A DNA stretch of 64,000 nucleotides from Chlorobiaceae bacterium (GTDB taxonomy: Bacteria > Bacteroidota > Chlorobiia > Chlorobiales > Chlorobiaceae): contig JAAXVR010000002.1 in assembly GCA_013335405.1 (NCBI GenBank), forward strand, positions 54,837-118,836, read 5' to 3'. Positions 9,292 to 18,779 of the stretch are shown here, one piece after another. The notes under the pieces were generated by a model. It was not told the origin of the DNA. It saw only the letters and a program-made list of their open reading frames with translations, and did no database searches. The position numbers and the translations under genes are program-made. Numbering within the stretch: position 1 is the first letter of the stretch; each line of letters starts with the position of its first letter.

Positions 9292-10416
9292 TCAGTTGTT
9301 GATCCTGACAGGCATCACAAGGATAATGAGCTTGTCAGCCTGTTCACCGCTTTCTGGTTTGAAAATCACAGCAGTTGTGGGGCTCTTCAATTCCATCCGA
9401 ATTTCGTTTTCGTCAATATGGGCGATTGCCGCCTCGATGAATCTCGAATTGAATCCGATCGTGATCGGTTCACCCTTGTAGGTACATGAAAGTTCCTCGT
9501 TTGCCGATTCACCTTCGTTCGTGTTTTCAGCCGTGATTTTCAGGAGTTCGCCCTCTATTTCTATTTTCACGTCTCCGATACTCGAGAACCTCGCCACACG
9601 CCTGATCGAGTCGTAAATGAGTGAGCGGTCGATAACAAGGTACTTGTCGTGCTCGACAGGTATTACCGCCTCGTAGTTCGGATAGGGTTCGACTATGAGC
9701 GCCGCGTCGAGAATGATATTGCCGCTGATGAACCTCACGAAACGTCTGTCGGCATCGATAGACATGGTCATGGAGTCGTTCTGTGCGAGTTTCTGCAGAA
9801 TGGAGAGAACCCTTGCAGGAACAACAAATTTCTGTTTTTCCCTGATATCGAGCGATGAATCCTTTCTGCATCTGACAAGCCTGTGACCGTCAGTTGAAAC
9901 TGCAGTTATGACACTTCCTTCAAGTTCAAACAGGACACCCATCATTGCAGGCCTCATTCCGTCGACGCTGCATGCAAATATTGTTTTCTGTACGATATCC
10001 AGCAGATCCTGTGCCGCAAGTTCCATGGAGATGTCGTAGACCTTCTCCTGCTTTTCTGGTTTGCTCTCGAAAAGGCAGGGCATTTTATACCTTCCTTTGT
10101 CCGTAGTGATCTGCACGGTTCCCTGATCGCTGATTTCCTGCCTCTCTATCATGAACGTGACCGAAGTGTCATACATGCTTCTCAGAAAATCCTGAAGGGT
10201 TCTTGCCTTGATCCCGATATTCCCGTTGTCGGTTGTTTCAACATCGATCTTCGACGTTATAGAGAGTTCACCATCAGTTGCAAATATGGTCATGCCTCCC
10301 GTTTCGAGGGTAAGGTGCACATTTTCGAACCTGGGATCGATGCTCTTTGACGGAATTGCCTGAGCAACCTTGCTGACTGCGTCCTGCAGCTGGCGTATTG
10401 AAGAAATGATTTTCAT
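9292..10416 (-). CDS. dnaN: DNA polymerase III beta subunit (sliding clamp)
   Basis: 374 residues, typical for the three-domain clamp. Recognisable segments are the N-terminus [24 protein letters not shown], the middle-domain [15 protein letters not shown] and [10 protein letters not shown], and the C-terminus ending [12 protein letters not shown], which matches the hydrophobic pocket strand (MPMR[LI]). It rings DNA and tethers the replicase. It lies between dnaA and recF on the minus strand with a 279-base gap to dnaA, so it may have its own promoter. Confidence 0.97.
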   Translation of the reverse strand: MKIISSIRQLQDAVSKVAQAIPSKSIDPRFENVHLTLETGGMTIFATDGELSITSKIDVETTDNGNIGIKARTLQDFLRSMYDTSVTFMIERQEISDQGTVQITTDKGRYKMPCLFESKPEKQEKVYDISMELAAQDLLDIVQKTIFACSVDGMRPAMMGVLFELEGSVITAVSTDGHRLVRCRKDSSLDIREKQKFVVPARVLSILQKLAQNDSMTMSIDADRRFVRFISGNIILDAALIVEPYPNYEAVIPVEHDKYLVIDRSLIYDSIRRVARFSSIGDVKIEIEGELLKITAENTNEGESANEELSCTYKGEPITIGFNSRFIEAAIAHIDENEIRMELKSPTTAVIFKPESGEQADKLIILVMPVRINN

Positions 10417-10695
10417 CTGCTCCAGTATTAACTATTTATATTTTTATAAAATTCTGTTGATGTTGTTGATCATGTTGATATCTGGACAACTCTAATGAAA
10501 CTTCTCTTATTTTATTGAAAAACAGTCACTTAAAAAAACCCGCTTCTTTTTTTTTCTGTTGATAACCATCACTTGCGATGTATCCGTACTGTTTGTTGTT
10601 TGTGGGCAGCTTTTCCACTTACCTCCGCTCTGTTGATAAACGTTCTTTCCTGTACGGTGAACTGAACATGTTTCCAACAACTTGCCAACATCATT
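10417..10695. other. dnaA-dnaN intergenic region
   Basis: 279 bases, AT-rich, with scattered DnaA-box-like words such as TTTTCCACT at 10611-10619 and several TTGATAA repeats (for example near 10558 and 10633). It probably holds a dnaN promoter and may take part in origin function. No open frame of substance was seen. Confidence 0.45.
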
Positions 10696-12171
10696 CTACA
10701 TCGAGAGGATTTCTATTCTTTTCTTTATTTCTTCCAGTTTCTTTCTTTCTTCCAGGACAGATTCCTTTCTTTTGCCGATAGTATTGACGGCATGGATGAC
10801 GGTCGAGTGATCCCTTCCGCCGAAATGGAGCCCGATGGTCTTCAGCGAGGAATCAGTCATCATTTTCGAAAGGTACATGGCGATCTGTCTGCCCATCGCG
10901 ATCTCTTTTTTCTTCGATTTTCCCTTGAGGTCATTCGGTGTAATGGAAAAATAGGAGCAGACCGCTTTTTCAATGATATCGAGCGTCAGGCGTTTGGCGG
11001 TATGCCTGATGATGTCCTTGAGTGTCGATTTGGTGAACTGGAGATCGATATCCCTGTTGTCAAGCGACTGGGCGGCGAGCAGTTTTACGATGCATCCTTC
11101 GAGCTCGCGTACGTTTTCCGTAACATTTGTCGCGATGAATTCTATGACGGCTTCGTCAAGATTCACGCCGCTCTGATGCAGCTTGCTGAGAATAATCGCT
11201 TTTCTCGTCTCGTAGTCAGGAGGCTGTATATCCGCAGAAAGACCCCAGTTGAAACGCGATATGAGGCGGTCCTCTATTCCCTTGATTTCTTTTATCGGCC
11301 TGTCGGCTGACAGAATGATCTGTTTGTTGGACTGGTGAAGGGTGTTGAAGATATGGAAAATCTCTTCCTGTGTTTTTTCCTTGCCGGAAAAGAACTGGAT
11401 GTCGTCAATGATGAGAACATCGATGGAACGATAGAAAGACGAGAACTCCTGAATTTTGCCGTTCTGAATGGCGTTGACGAAATCTATTGCGAATTTCTCG
11501 CTTGAAACGTACAGTATCCTGTCAGTCATCTTGTTTTCCCTCACGGTGTTGCCGATGGCCTGCATCATATGGGTCTTTCCAAGACCTACGCCGCCGTAGA
11601 TGACAAGAGGGTTGAAAGCATTCTGTCCCGGATTCTGCGCAACCGATTTCGATGCAGCGAATGCGAGTGAATTACAGTCGCCGCGTATAAGAGTATCGAA
11701 GGTATACTTCTGGTTCAGCTGTGTTTCAAACCTTGCGAGATTGCGTTCGAAGGACGCGGTGGCTTTCTGCATAACATCGCTGCTGCCGCGATGTTCGGGC
11801 AAGTTGTTGCCGATGACGTTCTGGTGCGGAAGTTCTATGGTTACGGGCTGTCCCTGGGATTTGTCCATGACGATGGAGTACATCAGCCTTGCTTCCGCTC
11901 CGATGACATTGGTGAGCGCCTTTTTCAGGAACGAGGAGTAATTTTCCTCGATCCACTCATAAAAAAACTGGCTGGGAACTTCGATTGTCAGCTCGCTGCC
12001 TGAAAAGCCTACCGGTCTTATGGGCAGGAACCATGTTTTGAACGCCAGTGGGTTTATTTTTTCACGGATGTCATTAAGGCAGGCATCCCATATCTGGCGT
12101 TCCATCGAATGCGGTATCTGGTCGACTATCTGCTGATTATCCGATAAAAACATTGATGTGACTTCAGGCAT
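10696..12171 (-). CDS. dnaA: Chromosomal replication initiator protein DnaA
   Basis: About 491 residues from the start chosen. Domain I includes [26 protein letters not shown]; the AAA+ domain has Walker [12 protein letters not shown] and Walker [11 protein letters not shown]; the C-terminal DNA-binding domain has the DnaA signature [12 protein letters not shown]. It binds DnaA boxes and opens the origin. The start is uncertain: in-frame ATGs lie at 12234, 12171 and 12153 and none has a clear ribosome site. It diverges from rpmH across the proposed origin and heads the dnaA-dnaN-recF-dciA block. Confidence 0.96.
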   Translation of the reverse strand: MPEVTSMFLSDNQQIVDQIPHSMERQIWDACLNDIREKINPLAFKTWFLPIRPVGFSGSELTIEVPSQFFYEWIEENYSSFLKKALTNVIGAEARLMYSIVMDKSQGQPVTIELPHQNVIGNNLPEHRGSSDVMQKATASFERNLARFETQLNQKYTFDTLIRGDCNSLAFAASKSVAQNPGQNAFNPLVIYGGVGLGKTHMMQAIGNTVRENKMTDRILYVSSEKFAIDFVNAIQNGKIQEFSSFYRSIDVLIIDDIQFFSGKEKTQEEIFHIFNTLHQSNKQIILSADRPIKEIKGIEDRLISRFNWGLSADIQPPDYETRKAIILSKLHQSGVNLDEAVIEFIATNVTENVRELEGCIVKLLAAQSLDNRDIDLQFTKSTLKDIIRHTAKRLTLDIIEKAVCSYFSITPNDLKGKSKKKEIAMGRQIAMYLSKMMTDSSLKTIGLHFGGRDHSTVIHAVNTIGKRKESVLEERKKLEEIKKRIEILSM

Positions 12172-12234
12172 AGGACATACAGAAAAAATGGGAGTTTGAG
12201 AGAAATGGGGCAGAGCTCGAAACGCCATCAACAT

Positions 12235-12608
12235 TTACTGTTCACAAGTTAGTGTTTTAAGTGGATAAAAAACAATTTCCTTTCCTTTGCGTGTCTGCAG
12301 AAAAGGGTATCCGTCACAAAAACTTTTCCACACGATATATTATTTTATTAAAGTAAGTTACGGAAAAAGGCATGAAAAGTAGTCCACACTTGTTGATTTC
12401 CCTTTCGCCCGGATTTTTGTGGCGATCCGGGCGGTTGAATTTTTTTATCCACAATCGATCAACATTCTTACGGGTCGAGGGTGGCGATGTGGAAAAGGTG
12501 CACAGACGGATTTTCAGGCAGAGGTTTTGTTTGTTAATAACAGTTCGTTATGCTAAATTGTATGCCCTGTAATTTTGATTATTAAAAAACGGTGCGGAGC
12601 ACATACCA
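12235..12608. other. Candidate chromosomal replication origin (oriC) between dnaA and rpmH
   Basis: 374 bases between the divergent dnaA and rpmH genes. It contains a perfect DnaA box TTATCCACA at 12445-12453, near-matches TTATCCACT (minus strand, 12260-12268) and TTTTCCACA (12324-12332), a TTTTCCACA on the minus strand near 12487-12495, and an AT-rich stretch at about 12333-12361 that could serve as unwinding element. Gene order and the strand switch match known bacterial origins. The promoters for dnaA and rpmH must lie here too. The exact boundaries are inferred. Confidence 0.65.
12445..12453 (+). promoter_or_regulatory. Consensus DnaA box
   Basis: TTATCCACA, an exact 9-base match to the DnaA binding consensus, lies in the gap between dnaA and rpmH and is the strongest single box seen there. 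Confidence 0.75.
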
Positions 12609-12770
12609 ATGAAAAGAACCTATCAGCCTCGGAATAGAAAAAGAAGGAACAAGCACGGTTTCAGGCAGAGAATGGCCACGAAAAACGGCAGGAAAGTCCT
12701 GTCTGCAAGAAGGGCCAAAGGTCGCCACTCGCTGAGCGTCAGCAGCGCAATGGGCACGGTAAGCCGTTGA
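12609..12770 (+). CDS. rpmH: 50S ribosomal protein L34
   Basis: 53 residues, very basic, starting [18 protein letters not shown] and continuing [20 protein letters not shown], the classic L34 sequence. The family is usually 44-47 residues; this copy carries a short C-terminal extension ([15 protein letters not shown]). It is the first gene rightward of the proposed origin and precedes rnpA, the conserved bacterial arrangement. Confidence 0.97.
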   Translation: MKRTYQPRNRKRRNKHGFRQRMATKNGRKVLSARRAKGRHSLSVSSAMGTVSR

Positions 12771-12827
12771 TGGACGTTACTGTCGCAGACCGGTCCGGCA
12801 TGCTGAAATCATAGACGTTTTCAGGCA

Positions 12828-13229
12828 TTGACAAGAGTACACGTTCATTCCCTGCGCAAGTATGAAATCCTGCGTGCTAAAAACCTGACAGCGCGCCTTT
12901 TCAAAACAGGAAAGAGTGCAAAAGGGGATTTTCTTACGATAGTCTACACTGCACTCATGCCTGAAACCGCTTTTTTCAGGGGAAACGATACCATCCTGTT
13001 CGCTGTCAGCAAGCGCTACGTTCCTTCCGCAGTCGTTCGGAACCGTGTGAAAAGAGTGATGAGGGAAGCATACCGGCTCGAAAAACCTTTCGGAAGGAAT
13101 ACTGCCGGTGTGGCGTCCCGACCTTGCAGTATTGCATTTCTTTTTACCGGAAGGAAAAAGGCAATTCCCGGAGTCGAAGCATTCAGAAGTGAAATGAGAG
13201 CGTTGATGAGGCATCCCGCAGGAATGTGA
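12828..13229 (+). CDS. rnpA: Ribonuclease P protein component
   Basis: 133 residues, basic. It has the RNase P protein signature [14 protein letters not shown], the upstream strand [16 protein letters not shown], and the N-terminal [14 protein letters not shown]. It binds the RNase P RNA and helps remove 5' leaders from tRNA precursors. No ATG fits: an in-frame stop lies shortly upstream and the first usable codon is TTG at 12828, so a TTG start is likely. It sits between rpmH and yidD as in most bacteria. Confidence 0.93.
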   Translation: MTRVHVHSLRKYEILRAKNLTARLFKTGKSAKGDFLTIVYTALMPETAFFRGNDTILFAVSKRYVPSAVVRNRVKRVMREAYRLEKPFGRNTAGVASRPCSIAFLFTGRKKAIPGVEAFRSEMRALMRHPAGM

Positions 13230-13299
13230 ACGCATCTGCAGATGCGTGACGGGGAGCGATGATTATAATCCGGTTTTTTCCGGGCAACATTACAGAACG

Positions 13300-13578
13300 A
13301 TGAGCAGTTGGAATTTTTTCAATCAGGTTCCGATAGCGCTGATAAAGTTTTACCGGGCGTTCATCTCTCCTCTGCTCGGTCCTTCCTGCAAGTATTACCC
13401 CACCTGTTCGACTTATGCCCTTGATGCGTTCCGTGAGCATAATTTTTTTTATGCATCTTTTCTGACAGTATGGCGGGTGCTGCGCTGCAATCCTTTTTCA
13501 AGAGGGGGGTACGATCCTGTTCCCTCGTGCAAACCAAAGATTTACGGCAAAAAAAACAAAGAGAGTTGTAATGGATAA
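13300..13578 (+). CDS. yidD: Membrane protein insertion efficiency factor YidD
   Basis: 92 residues. The YidD pattern is clear: [31 protein letters not shown], with conserved cysteines in SCKYYPTCS and a later [17 protein letters not shown]. An N-terminal amphipathic region would associate with the inner membrane and aid YidC-dependent insertion. The frame opens at a GTG (13246), but the ATG at 13300 gives the usual length. The end overlaps yidC by 8 bases. Confidence 0.93.
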   Translation: MSSWNFFNQVPIALIKFYRAFISPLLGPSCKYYPTCSTYALDAFREHNFFYASFLTVWRVLRCNPFSRGGYDPVPSCKPKIYGKKNKESCNG

Positions 13579-15322
13579 AAATTCGGTGACCGGCCTTGCA
13601 CTTATTGCCATTATCATGATCGTCTGGCTACAGTTCATGTCTCCGGCAAAAAAACCGCAGCCGCAGCAACAGGCGACGACAACCGGCCAGCCTGCTGTAC
13701 AGGCCTCACAGAATACCGCGGTCGCGCAGCCGCTTGCGGCCAGTTTCGGTGTTTTTGCCGATGCTGCCGCCGGCAAGGAGCGGCTTACGACGGTGGAAAA
13801 CGATTTTTTCAGTGCAACGCTCTCTTCAAAAGGTGCAACGCTGAAGTCCCTGGTGCTGAAAAAGCATCTCGACGGAAACCGCAAGCCGTTCAATCTGGTG
13901 ACAAACCCGGGCAAAGGTTCGCTTTCTTTGCTTTTTCAGACAAAAGACGGAAAGAAAATCGATACCCGCGACCTTTTCTTCACGTCGCTCAGCGCCGATA
14001 CACTTCGCTCCATTACAGGCAATCAGACCTATACCGTCAGCTACCGTCTCGATGTTGCCCCAGGCCAGGCACTCGATGTGACCTATCTTTTTTCCGGCCA
14101 GAGCTACAAAGTCGACTATGACGTGAAAATGACCGGTTTCGCGAGCGAACTTGCCGGCAGCGAATATCAGCTGCAGTGGGACGGCGGACTTGTTTATACG
14201 GAAAAGAACAGGGAAGAAGAGGCGACCAACGCGCTTGCAGGCGCCTACCTTGGCGGCAGTCTGGTCAAGCTCGATGCGGGCAAGGAGAACCAGGTCTACC
14301 GGGAAGAACAATCAGGCGAAGCGAAATGGGTAGCTGTCCGCGACAAGTATTTCGTTGCCGCCATTATTCCTCATGAACGTTCTGCCGGGATCTATCTTGA
14401 CGGAAGGAAATCCGCCGGAAATCATTTTGAAAATTATCTCATTGCCCTGAAAATGGGCGTTCCCTCTACAGGCGGTACGGTAGACAACCGTTACAGTCTC
14501 TATCTCGGGCCCCTCGATTACAATATCATGAAATCCCAGAAAGCCGACCTTGAAAAGATAATGGATTTCGGCTGGGACTGGCTCACAAGGCCTTTCGCCG
14601 AGTTCATCATCCTGCCTGTTTTCAACTGGATGAACACCTTCATCGGCAATTACGGTATCATCATCATCATCTTTGCCTTCCTGATCAAACTGGTCACCTA
14701 TCCGCTTACCATGGCGTCGACGAAGTCCATGAAAAAGATGTCCGCCCTGCAGCCGATGCTCAAGGAGCTTCAGGAAAAATACAAGGATAATCCGGCTAAA
14801 ATGCAGAGCGAACTCGGAAGGATATACAAGGAAGCCGGAGTGAACCCTCTTGGAGGCTGTCTCCCGGTTCTGCTCCAGATGCCGCTGCTTTTCGCGATGT
14901 TCTATGTTTTCCGTTCCTCGATCCAGCTTCGCCAGCACGGCTTTCTTTGGGCGAATGACCTGTCGGTGCCCGATTCGATCCTGAATTTCGGGTTTTCCAT
15001 TCCCATGTATGGTGACCATATCGCGGTTTTTCCCATTCTAATGGCTGTAACCGTATTCATCCAGCAGAAAATCACGCCGACAACGCAGACCAACGATCAG
15101 ATGAAGGTCATGATGTATATGTTCCCGGCCATGATGCTGCTGTTCTTCAACAACATGCCTGCCGGGCTCGGCCTCTACTACCTGATGTTCAACATTTTCA
15201 GCGTTGCCCAGCAGTTCTGGATCAATAAAACCACTACAGCCGCAGACATACCGAAAATAAGTTCCGGCCCGGTTGCGGCAGGAAAATCCGCCCAGAAGAA
15301 AAAAGGGGGCGCTAAAAAGTAA
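13571..15322 (+). CDS. yidC: Membrane protein insertase YidC
   Basis: 583 residues. It has an N-terminal membrane anchor (residues 6-24), a Pro/Gln-rich linker, a large periplasmic P1 domain (about 60-330) and the conserved insertase core from about residue 345 ([21 protein letters not shown], then [23 protein letters not shown] and a basic tail [10 protein letters not shown]). This long form is typical of Gram-negative bacteria. GAGAG lies upstream of the ATG, inside the end of yidD, so the two are coupled. Confidence 0.97.
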   Translation: MDKNSVTGLALIAIIMIVWLQFMSPAKKPQPQQQATTTGQPAVQASQNTAVAQPLAASFGVFADAAAGKERLTTVENDFFSATLSSKGATLKSLVLKKHLDGNRKPFNLVTNPGKGSLSLLFQTKDGKKIDTRDLFFTSLSADTLRSITGNQTYTVSYRLDVAPGQALDVTYLFSGQSYKVDYDVKMTGFASELAGSEYQLQWDGGLVYTEKNREEEATNALAGAYLGGSLVKLDAGKENQVYREEQSGEAKWVAVRDKYFVAAIIPHERSAGIYLDGRKSAGNHFENYLIALKMGVPSTGGTVDNRYSLYLGPLDYNIMKSQKADLEKIMDFGWDWLTRPFAEFIILPVFNWMNTFIGNYGIIIIIFAFLIKLVTYPLTMASTKSMKKMSALQPMLKELQEKYKDNPAKMQSELGRIYKEAGVNPLGGCLPVLLQMPLLFAMFYVFRSSIQLRQHGFLWANDLSVPDSILNFGFSIPMYGDHIAVFPILMAVTVFIQQKITPTTQTNDQMKVMMYMFPAMMLLFFNNMPAGLGLYYLMFNIFSVAQQFWINKTTTAADIPKISSGPVAAGKSAQKKKGGAKK

Positions 15323-15331
15323 GGAAACGGT

Positions 15332-15934
15332 ATGTCCCCAATCGAAAAGGCTGATATCTGGCTGTTCCAGCTCATCAACCTCCGGCTGGTCCATCCGGCG
15401 GCCGACGATCTTATGGTTTTTCTGACAAAAGGCAATCTCTCGAACCATATCTTCCTGCTTGCCATCCTGTTCATCCTGATCCGGAAGGGTAAAAATGCCC
15501 TTCCGGTCATTCTCCTTGCCCTTGCTGCCGTCGGTATTGCCGATTATATCGCTTCTGGAATTCTGAAGCCGCTTGTCCAGAGGGTTCGGCCCTGTTTCGC
15601 TCTCGATCACTGTCGCCTGCTTGTGGTTCAGTCAAGGAGCTTTTCCTTCGCTTCTTCCCATGCGGCCAATGCCGCTGCCGCCGCCTCCATGCTATGGATA
15701 TTTTTCCGTCGCGGGCCTCTCGTTGAGAGGCTCTTTGCCCTGCTTATGATTGTTTGCGCTTTTCTGATTGCCTGTTCGAGGGTTTATGTAGGGGTCCATT
15801 ATCCGGGCGATATCCTTGCCGGAATGCTCATCGGCATAATGAGCGCCCTGCTGTTGTACTGGATTTTTTCGTGGCTGTTCAAAAACATTGTTCAGAGAGA
15901 GATCATGAGCAATAAACGCAACCACGATGACTGA
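15332..15934 (+). CDS. PAP2-family membrane phosphatase
   Basis: 200 residues with about five membrane helices. The three acid-phosphatase motifs are visible: KPLVQRVRP (KxxxxxxRP), ASSHAAN (in place of PSGH) and SRVYVGVHYPGD (SRxxxxxHxxxD), so the catalytic His and Asp are kept. Likely substrates are undecaprenyl diphosphate or other lipid phosphates; sequence does not decide. GGAAACGGT precedes the ATG. It follows yidC by 9 bases and overlaps the ROK kinase gene by 8 bases. Confidence 0.88.
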   Translation: MSPIEKADIWLFQLINLRLVHPAADDLMVFLTKGNLSNHIFLLAILFILIRKGKNALPVILLALAAVGIADYIASGILKPLVQRVRPCFALDHCRLLVVQSRSFSFASSHAANAAAAASMLWIFFRRGPLVERLFALLMIVCAFLIACSRVYVGVHYPGDILAGMLIGIMSALLLYWIFSWLFKNIVQREIMSNKRNHDD

Positions 15935-16841
15935 ACGGTACTGGGGTATCGATCTCGGTGGCACAAAAATCGAGGCGGTTGTCATCGACAGCATGATGAA
16001 GCCTCTGGCAAGGCGCAGGATAGAGACCGGGGCGGATGGAGGGTATGATCAGATACTCCTGCGAATCAGGAAACTTCTGTCAATGGTTTCCAGCGAAACA
16101 GGCCTTGCCGCCCCACGACTGATCGGAATCGGGAGCCCCGGACGCTACGATGAGCGCAGCGGGGCCATGAAAAACTCGAATACCGTTTCCCTGAATGGCC
16201 GGGACCTCAAACGCGACCTCGAACGATTGCTTGGCATGGAAGTTCTGCTGGAAAACGACGCGAACTGTTTCGCACTTGCGGAATCTCTCCTGGGCGCAGG
16301 ATTCACTTTCATGCAGGATTCTTCAAAAACGGCATTCGGCGTAATCCTCGGCACCGGTGTCGGTGCCGGGATCGTATCGGATGGCCGAGTACGCCGCGGT
16401 GCTCATGGTATAGCCGGAGAATGGGGGCACAACGAACTTATTCCAGGCGGGGAGCTCTGTTATTGCGGCAGGAGAGGGTGTGTAGAGACGGTCATTTCAG
16501 GACCGGCTCTCGAACGGTATTATGCAAGTCTCGCCGGCCTGTCCAGACCGCTCAGGGAAATCGCGGTGTCAACCGCATCGGATCCGGCTGCTGACGAAAC
16601 GATAGGCAGACTGCTCTCTTTTTTCGGCAAGGCGCTCGCGTCAGTCATCAATATCCTCGATCCCGACATCTGCATTCTCGGTGGAGGTGCAGGCACCATC
16701 GAACAGTTATATTCACCTGATGCCCGCAGAGCTATTGAAAAGCACCTGTTCAACAGCGAATTGCACATTCCCTTGCTCAGGCCGCTGCTTGGAGACAGTG
16801 CCGGGGTGTTCGGAGCGGCATTGCTTCCAACAATCCTTTAA
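15927..16841 (+). CDS. ROK-family sugar kinase
   Basis: 304 residues. It has the ATP phosphate-1 motif GIDLGGTKIEAVVID, the sugar-binding segment LENDANCFALAESLLGAG, the glycine-rich GTGVGAGIV and the ROK zinc/cysteine motif CYCGRRGC preceded by GHNELIPGG. This places it among bacterial ROK kinases (glucokinase, fructokinase or N-acetylglucosamine kinase). No sugar transporter or regulator adjoins it, so the sugar is not decided. The start codon lies within the end of the PAP2 gene, and RlmD begins 8 bases after it. Confidence 0.85.
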   Translation: MTERYWGIDLGGTKIEAVVIDSMMKPLARRRIETGADGGYDQILLRIRKLLSMVSSETGLAAPRLIGIGSPGRYDERSGAMKNSNTVSLNGRDLKRDLERLLGMEVLLENDANCFALAESLLGAGFTFMQDSSKTAFGVILGTGVGAGIVSDGRVRRGAHGIAGEWGHNELIPGGELCYCGRRGCVETVISGPALERYYASLAGLSRPLREIAVSTASDPAADETIGRLLSFFGKALASVINILDPDICILGGGAGTIEQLYSPDARRAIEKHLFNSELHIPLLRPLLGDSAGVFGAALLPTIL

Positions 16842-16848
16842 AACGCAT

Positions 16849-18282
16849 ATGGGTACAGAAAGCATCCGGAAAGGGGATATCATCGATCTTGTCGTGACAG
16901 ACTTCGCAGAAAAAGAACAGTGTTTCGGACGCCTGGAAAACGGTATGGGGGTAATGGTTTCAGGTACGCTCGCCGTCGGGGACAGGGTATCGGCAAGGGT
17001 ACGCAAGGTCCGCCAGCGCTACATCGAAGCCGATACGGTTGCAATTCTCGAACCCTCAGAAGACAGGGCAACGCCCCCGTGCAGCTACTTCGGTGTCTGC
17101 GGCGGGTGCAAGCTCATGCACGTGAGCTATGAAGCCCAGCTTCGATTCAAGCGCAGGAAAGTCAGCGATGCGCTTGTCCACCTGGGGAATTTTTCCGATC
17201 CACCGGTCGCTGAAACTCTTTCTGCCGGATATCCTCTCCACTATCGCAACAAGATTGAATTTTCCTGCTCGGCGAGGCGCTACCTGCTTACGGAAGAACT
17301 TTCGCAGGAAAAGCTGCTCCGCCCGAAAAACTTCGCCCTCGGATTCCATACACCCGGCAATTTCGACAAGGTCATCGATATCGATTACTGTTTTCTTGCA
17401 AAAGAACAGATGAATATCGCACTCCGCCTGACAAGGGAATTTGTTCTCCGCCACGGTCTTTCGCCCTATGATGCCAAATCCCATGAAGGTTTTGTACGGA
17501 ACCTCGTTGTCCGCTTCAGCGAAAACCGGAGGGAAGTGATGGTCAACCTTGTCACCTCCTGGCATGAAAGGGAACTCATGCAGCGCTACGCAGCCGAACT
17601 GTGCTCCGGAATGCCGGCTGAGAAGCTTACCGTGGTCAATAATGTCACCGGAAAAAGGAATACCGTCGCCACGGGCGAGGAAGAGTTCACGATCTCCGGT
17701 GAAGGCTTCATCACCGAACGCCTCTGCGGTCTCGATTTCAGGATCTCGGCCAATTCTTTTTTCCAGACGAACTCTTCCCAGGCAGAACGCCTTTACGGGG
17801 GAGTTCTTGAAGCTGCCGGTCTGAGGGAGGATGATACGGTTTACGATCTCTACTGCGGTACAGGGACGATCACCCTCTTTCTGGCGAAGCATTGCCGCAC
17901 GGCGGTCGGTCTCGAAGTTGTCGAAAGTTCCATACTCGATGCCCGAAGCAATGCCGTGTTGAACGGTATCGGGAATGCTCTCTTTATTCTTGCCGATCTC
18001 AAGGACCTTCACACCCTGCAGGGTACGCTCAGGGAATATGGCGCTCCGGGAGTGATCGTGTCCGACCCGCCGAGGGCAGGCATGCATCCGAAAGCGCTTG
18101 AAACCATGGCGCAGCTCGGTGCACGGAGGATTGTCTACGTCAGCTGCAATCCGGCCAGCCTCGCAAGAGACGGCAGGGAGCTCTGTTCCCGCGGCTACAG
18201 GCTTTCCTCGGTGACTCCGGTCGACATGTTTCCCCATACCATCCACATCGAGAGCATTGCCTGTTTCGAGCGCGAGGGGTAA
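16849..18282 (+). CDS. rlmD: 23S rRNA (uracil-5-)-methyltransferase, RlmD/RumA type
   Basis: 477 residues. An N-terminal TRAM domain (about residues 5-60) is followed by an iron-sulfur cysteine set CSYFGVCGGCKLMH and a Rossmann methyltransferase domain (VYDLYCGTGTITLFL). Near the end are the motif SDPPRAGMHPKAL and the catalytic cysteine in YVSCNPASLARD. Members methylate U1939 (RlmD) or other uracils in 23S rRNA or tRNA; I use rlmD because of the TRAM plus cluster layout, but RlmC-like specificity is possible. The frame is open upstream, inside the kinase gene; the ATG at 16849 matches the TRAM start. Confidence 0.85.
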   Translation: MGTESIRKGDIIDLVVTDFAEKEQCFGRLENGMGVMVSGTLAVGDRVSARVRKVRQRYIEADTVAILEPSEDRATPPCSYFGVCGGCKLMHVSYEAQLRFKRRKVSDALVHLGNFSDPPVAETLSAGYPLHYRNKIEFSCSARRYLLTEELSQEKLLRPKNFALGFHTPGNFDKVIDIDYCFLAKEQMNIALRLTREFVLRHGLSPYDAKSHEGFVRNLVVRFSENRREVMVNLVTSWHERELMQRYAAELCSGMPAEKLTVVNNVTGKRNTVATGEEEFTISGEGFITERLCGLDFRISANSFFQTNSSQAERLYGGVLEAAGLREDDTVYDLYCGTGTITLFLAKHCRTAVGLEVVESSILDARSNAVLNGIGNALFILADLKDLHTLQGTLREYGAPGVIVSDPPRAGMHPKALETMAQLGARRIVYVSCNPASLARDGRELCSRGYRLSSVTPVDMFPHTIHIESIACFEREG

Positions 18283-18294
18283 CGGTTATCCTTG

Positions 18295-18320
18295 TACCCC
18301 GGAATCGCTGTTCCGGGGTA
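18295..18320. terminator. Bidirectional hairpin between rlmD and the DUF1232 gene
   Basis: TACCCCGGAA and TTCCGGGGTA form a perfect 10-base-pair stem with a 6-base loop in the short gap between two convergent genes. T-runs are weak on both sides, so efficiency is uncertain. Confidence 0.7.
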
Positions 18321-18329
18321 TTCTTTGCG

Positions 18330-18743
18330 TCAGCAGGAACCAGTCTCTTCGGGCGGGGTTTTCTCCCTGGCGGCCTCCCATGCGAGGAAGCGTTCCACAT
18401 CCTTGCTTACTGAAGAAAATACCGCGAGGATGACCGCAGTGTCATCGGTGAACCCCATCACCGGCAGGAAATCGGCAATGGCGTCCAGGGGGGAGACAAC
18501 GTAGATCAGGGCAGCTGTAACGAGCAGAATGGTCTGCCAGGGGATATCGAGGTACTCTCTGCGCGAGTAGCATTTCACCATTCTGGCAAGCGAGAGTATT
18601 TTGTGCTTGAGGGCGGTAAGCTGACCCGCATACTTTCCGGAGGAGGTGAGTCTCAGCACCGATTCTGCAAGCTTGGCGGCTTTCGACGGGCTGCCGGTTA
18701 CCTCCCGAGCATCTTCCTGCATGCGTTCAATGGTGCCCTTCAT
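18330..18743 (-). CDS. DUF1232 (YkvA-like) membrane protein
   Basis: 137 residues. The C-terminal half has the DUF1232 signature: IPWQTILLVTAALIYVVSPLDAIADFLP followed by GFTDDTAVI, with one or two membrane helices. The N-terminal 60 residues are charged and helical. The family's function is not established. It is convergent with rlmD and 36 bases downstream of the rhomboid gene on the same strand. Confidence 0.8.
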   Translation of the reverse strand: MKGTIERMQEDAREVTGSPSKAAKLAESVLRLTSSGKYAGQLTALKHKILSLARMVKCYSRREYLDIPWQTILLVTAALIYVVSPLDAIADFLPVMGFTDDTAVILAVFSSVSKDVERFLAWEAAREKTPPEETGSC

Positions 18744-18779
18744 GGTACTTCCCTTCGGATTTTTGCGAGTTTTACGGTT

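Noticed and set aside
17056..18246. 396-codon frame antisense to rlmD
   Set aside because: Covered entirely by the rlmD coding sequence with clear motifs on the other strand; no ribosome site or family pattern.
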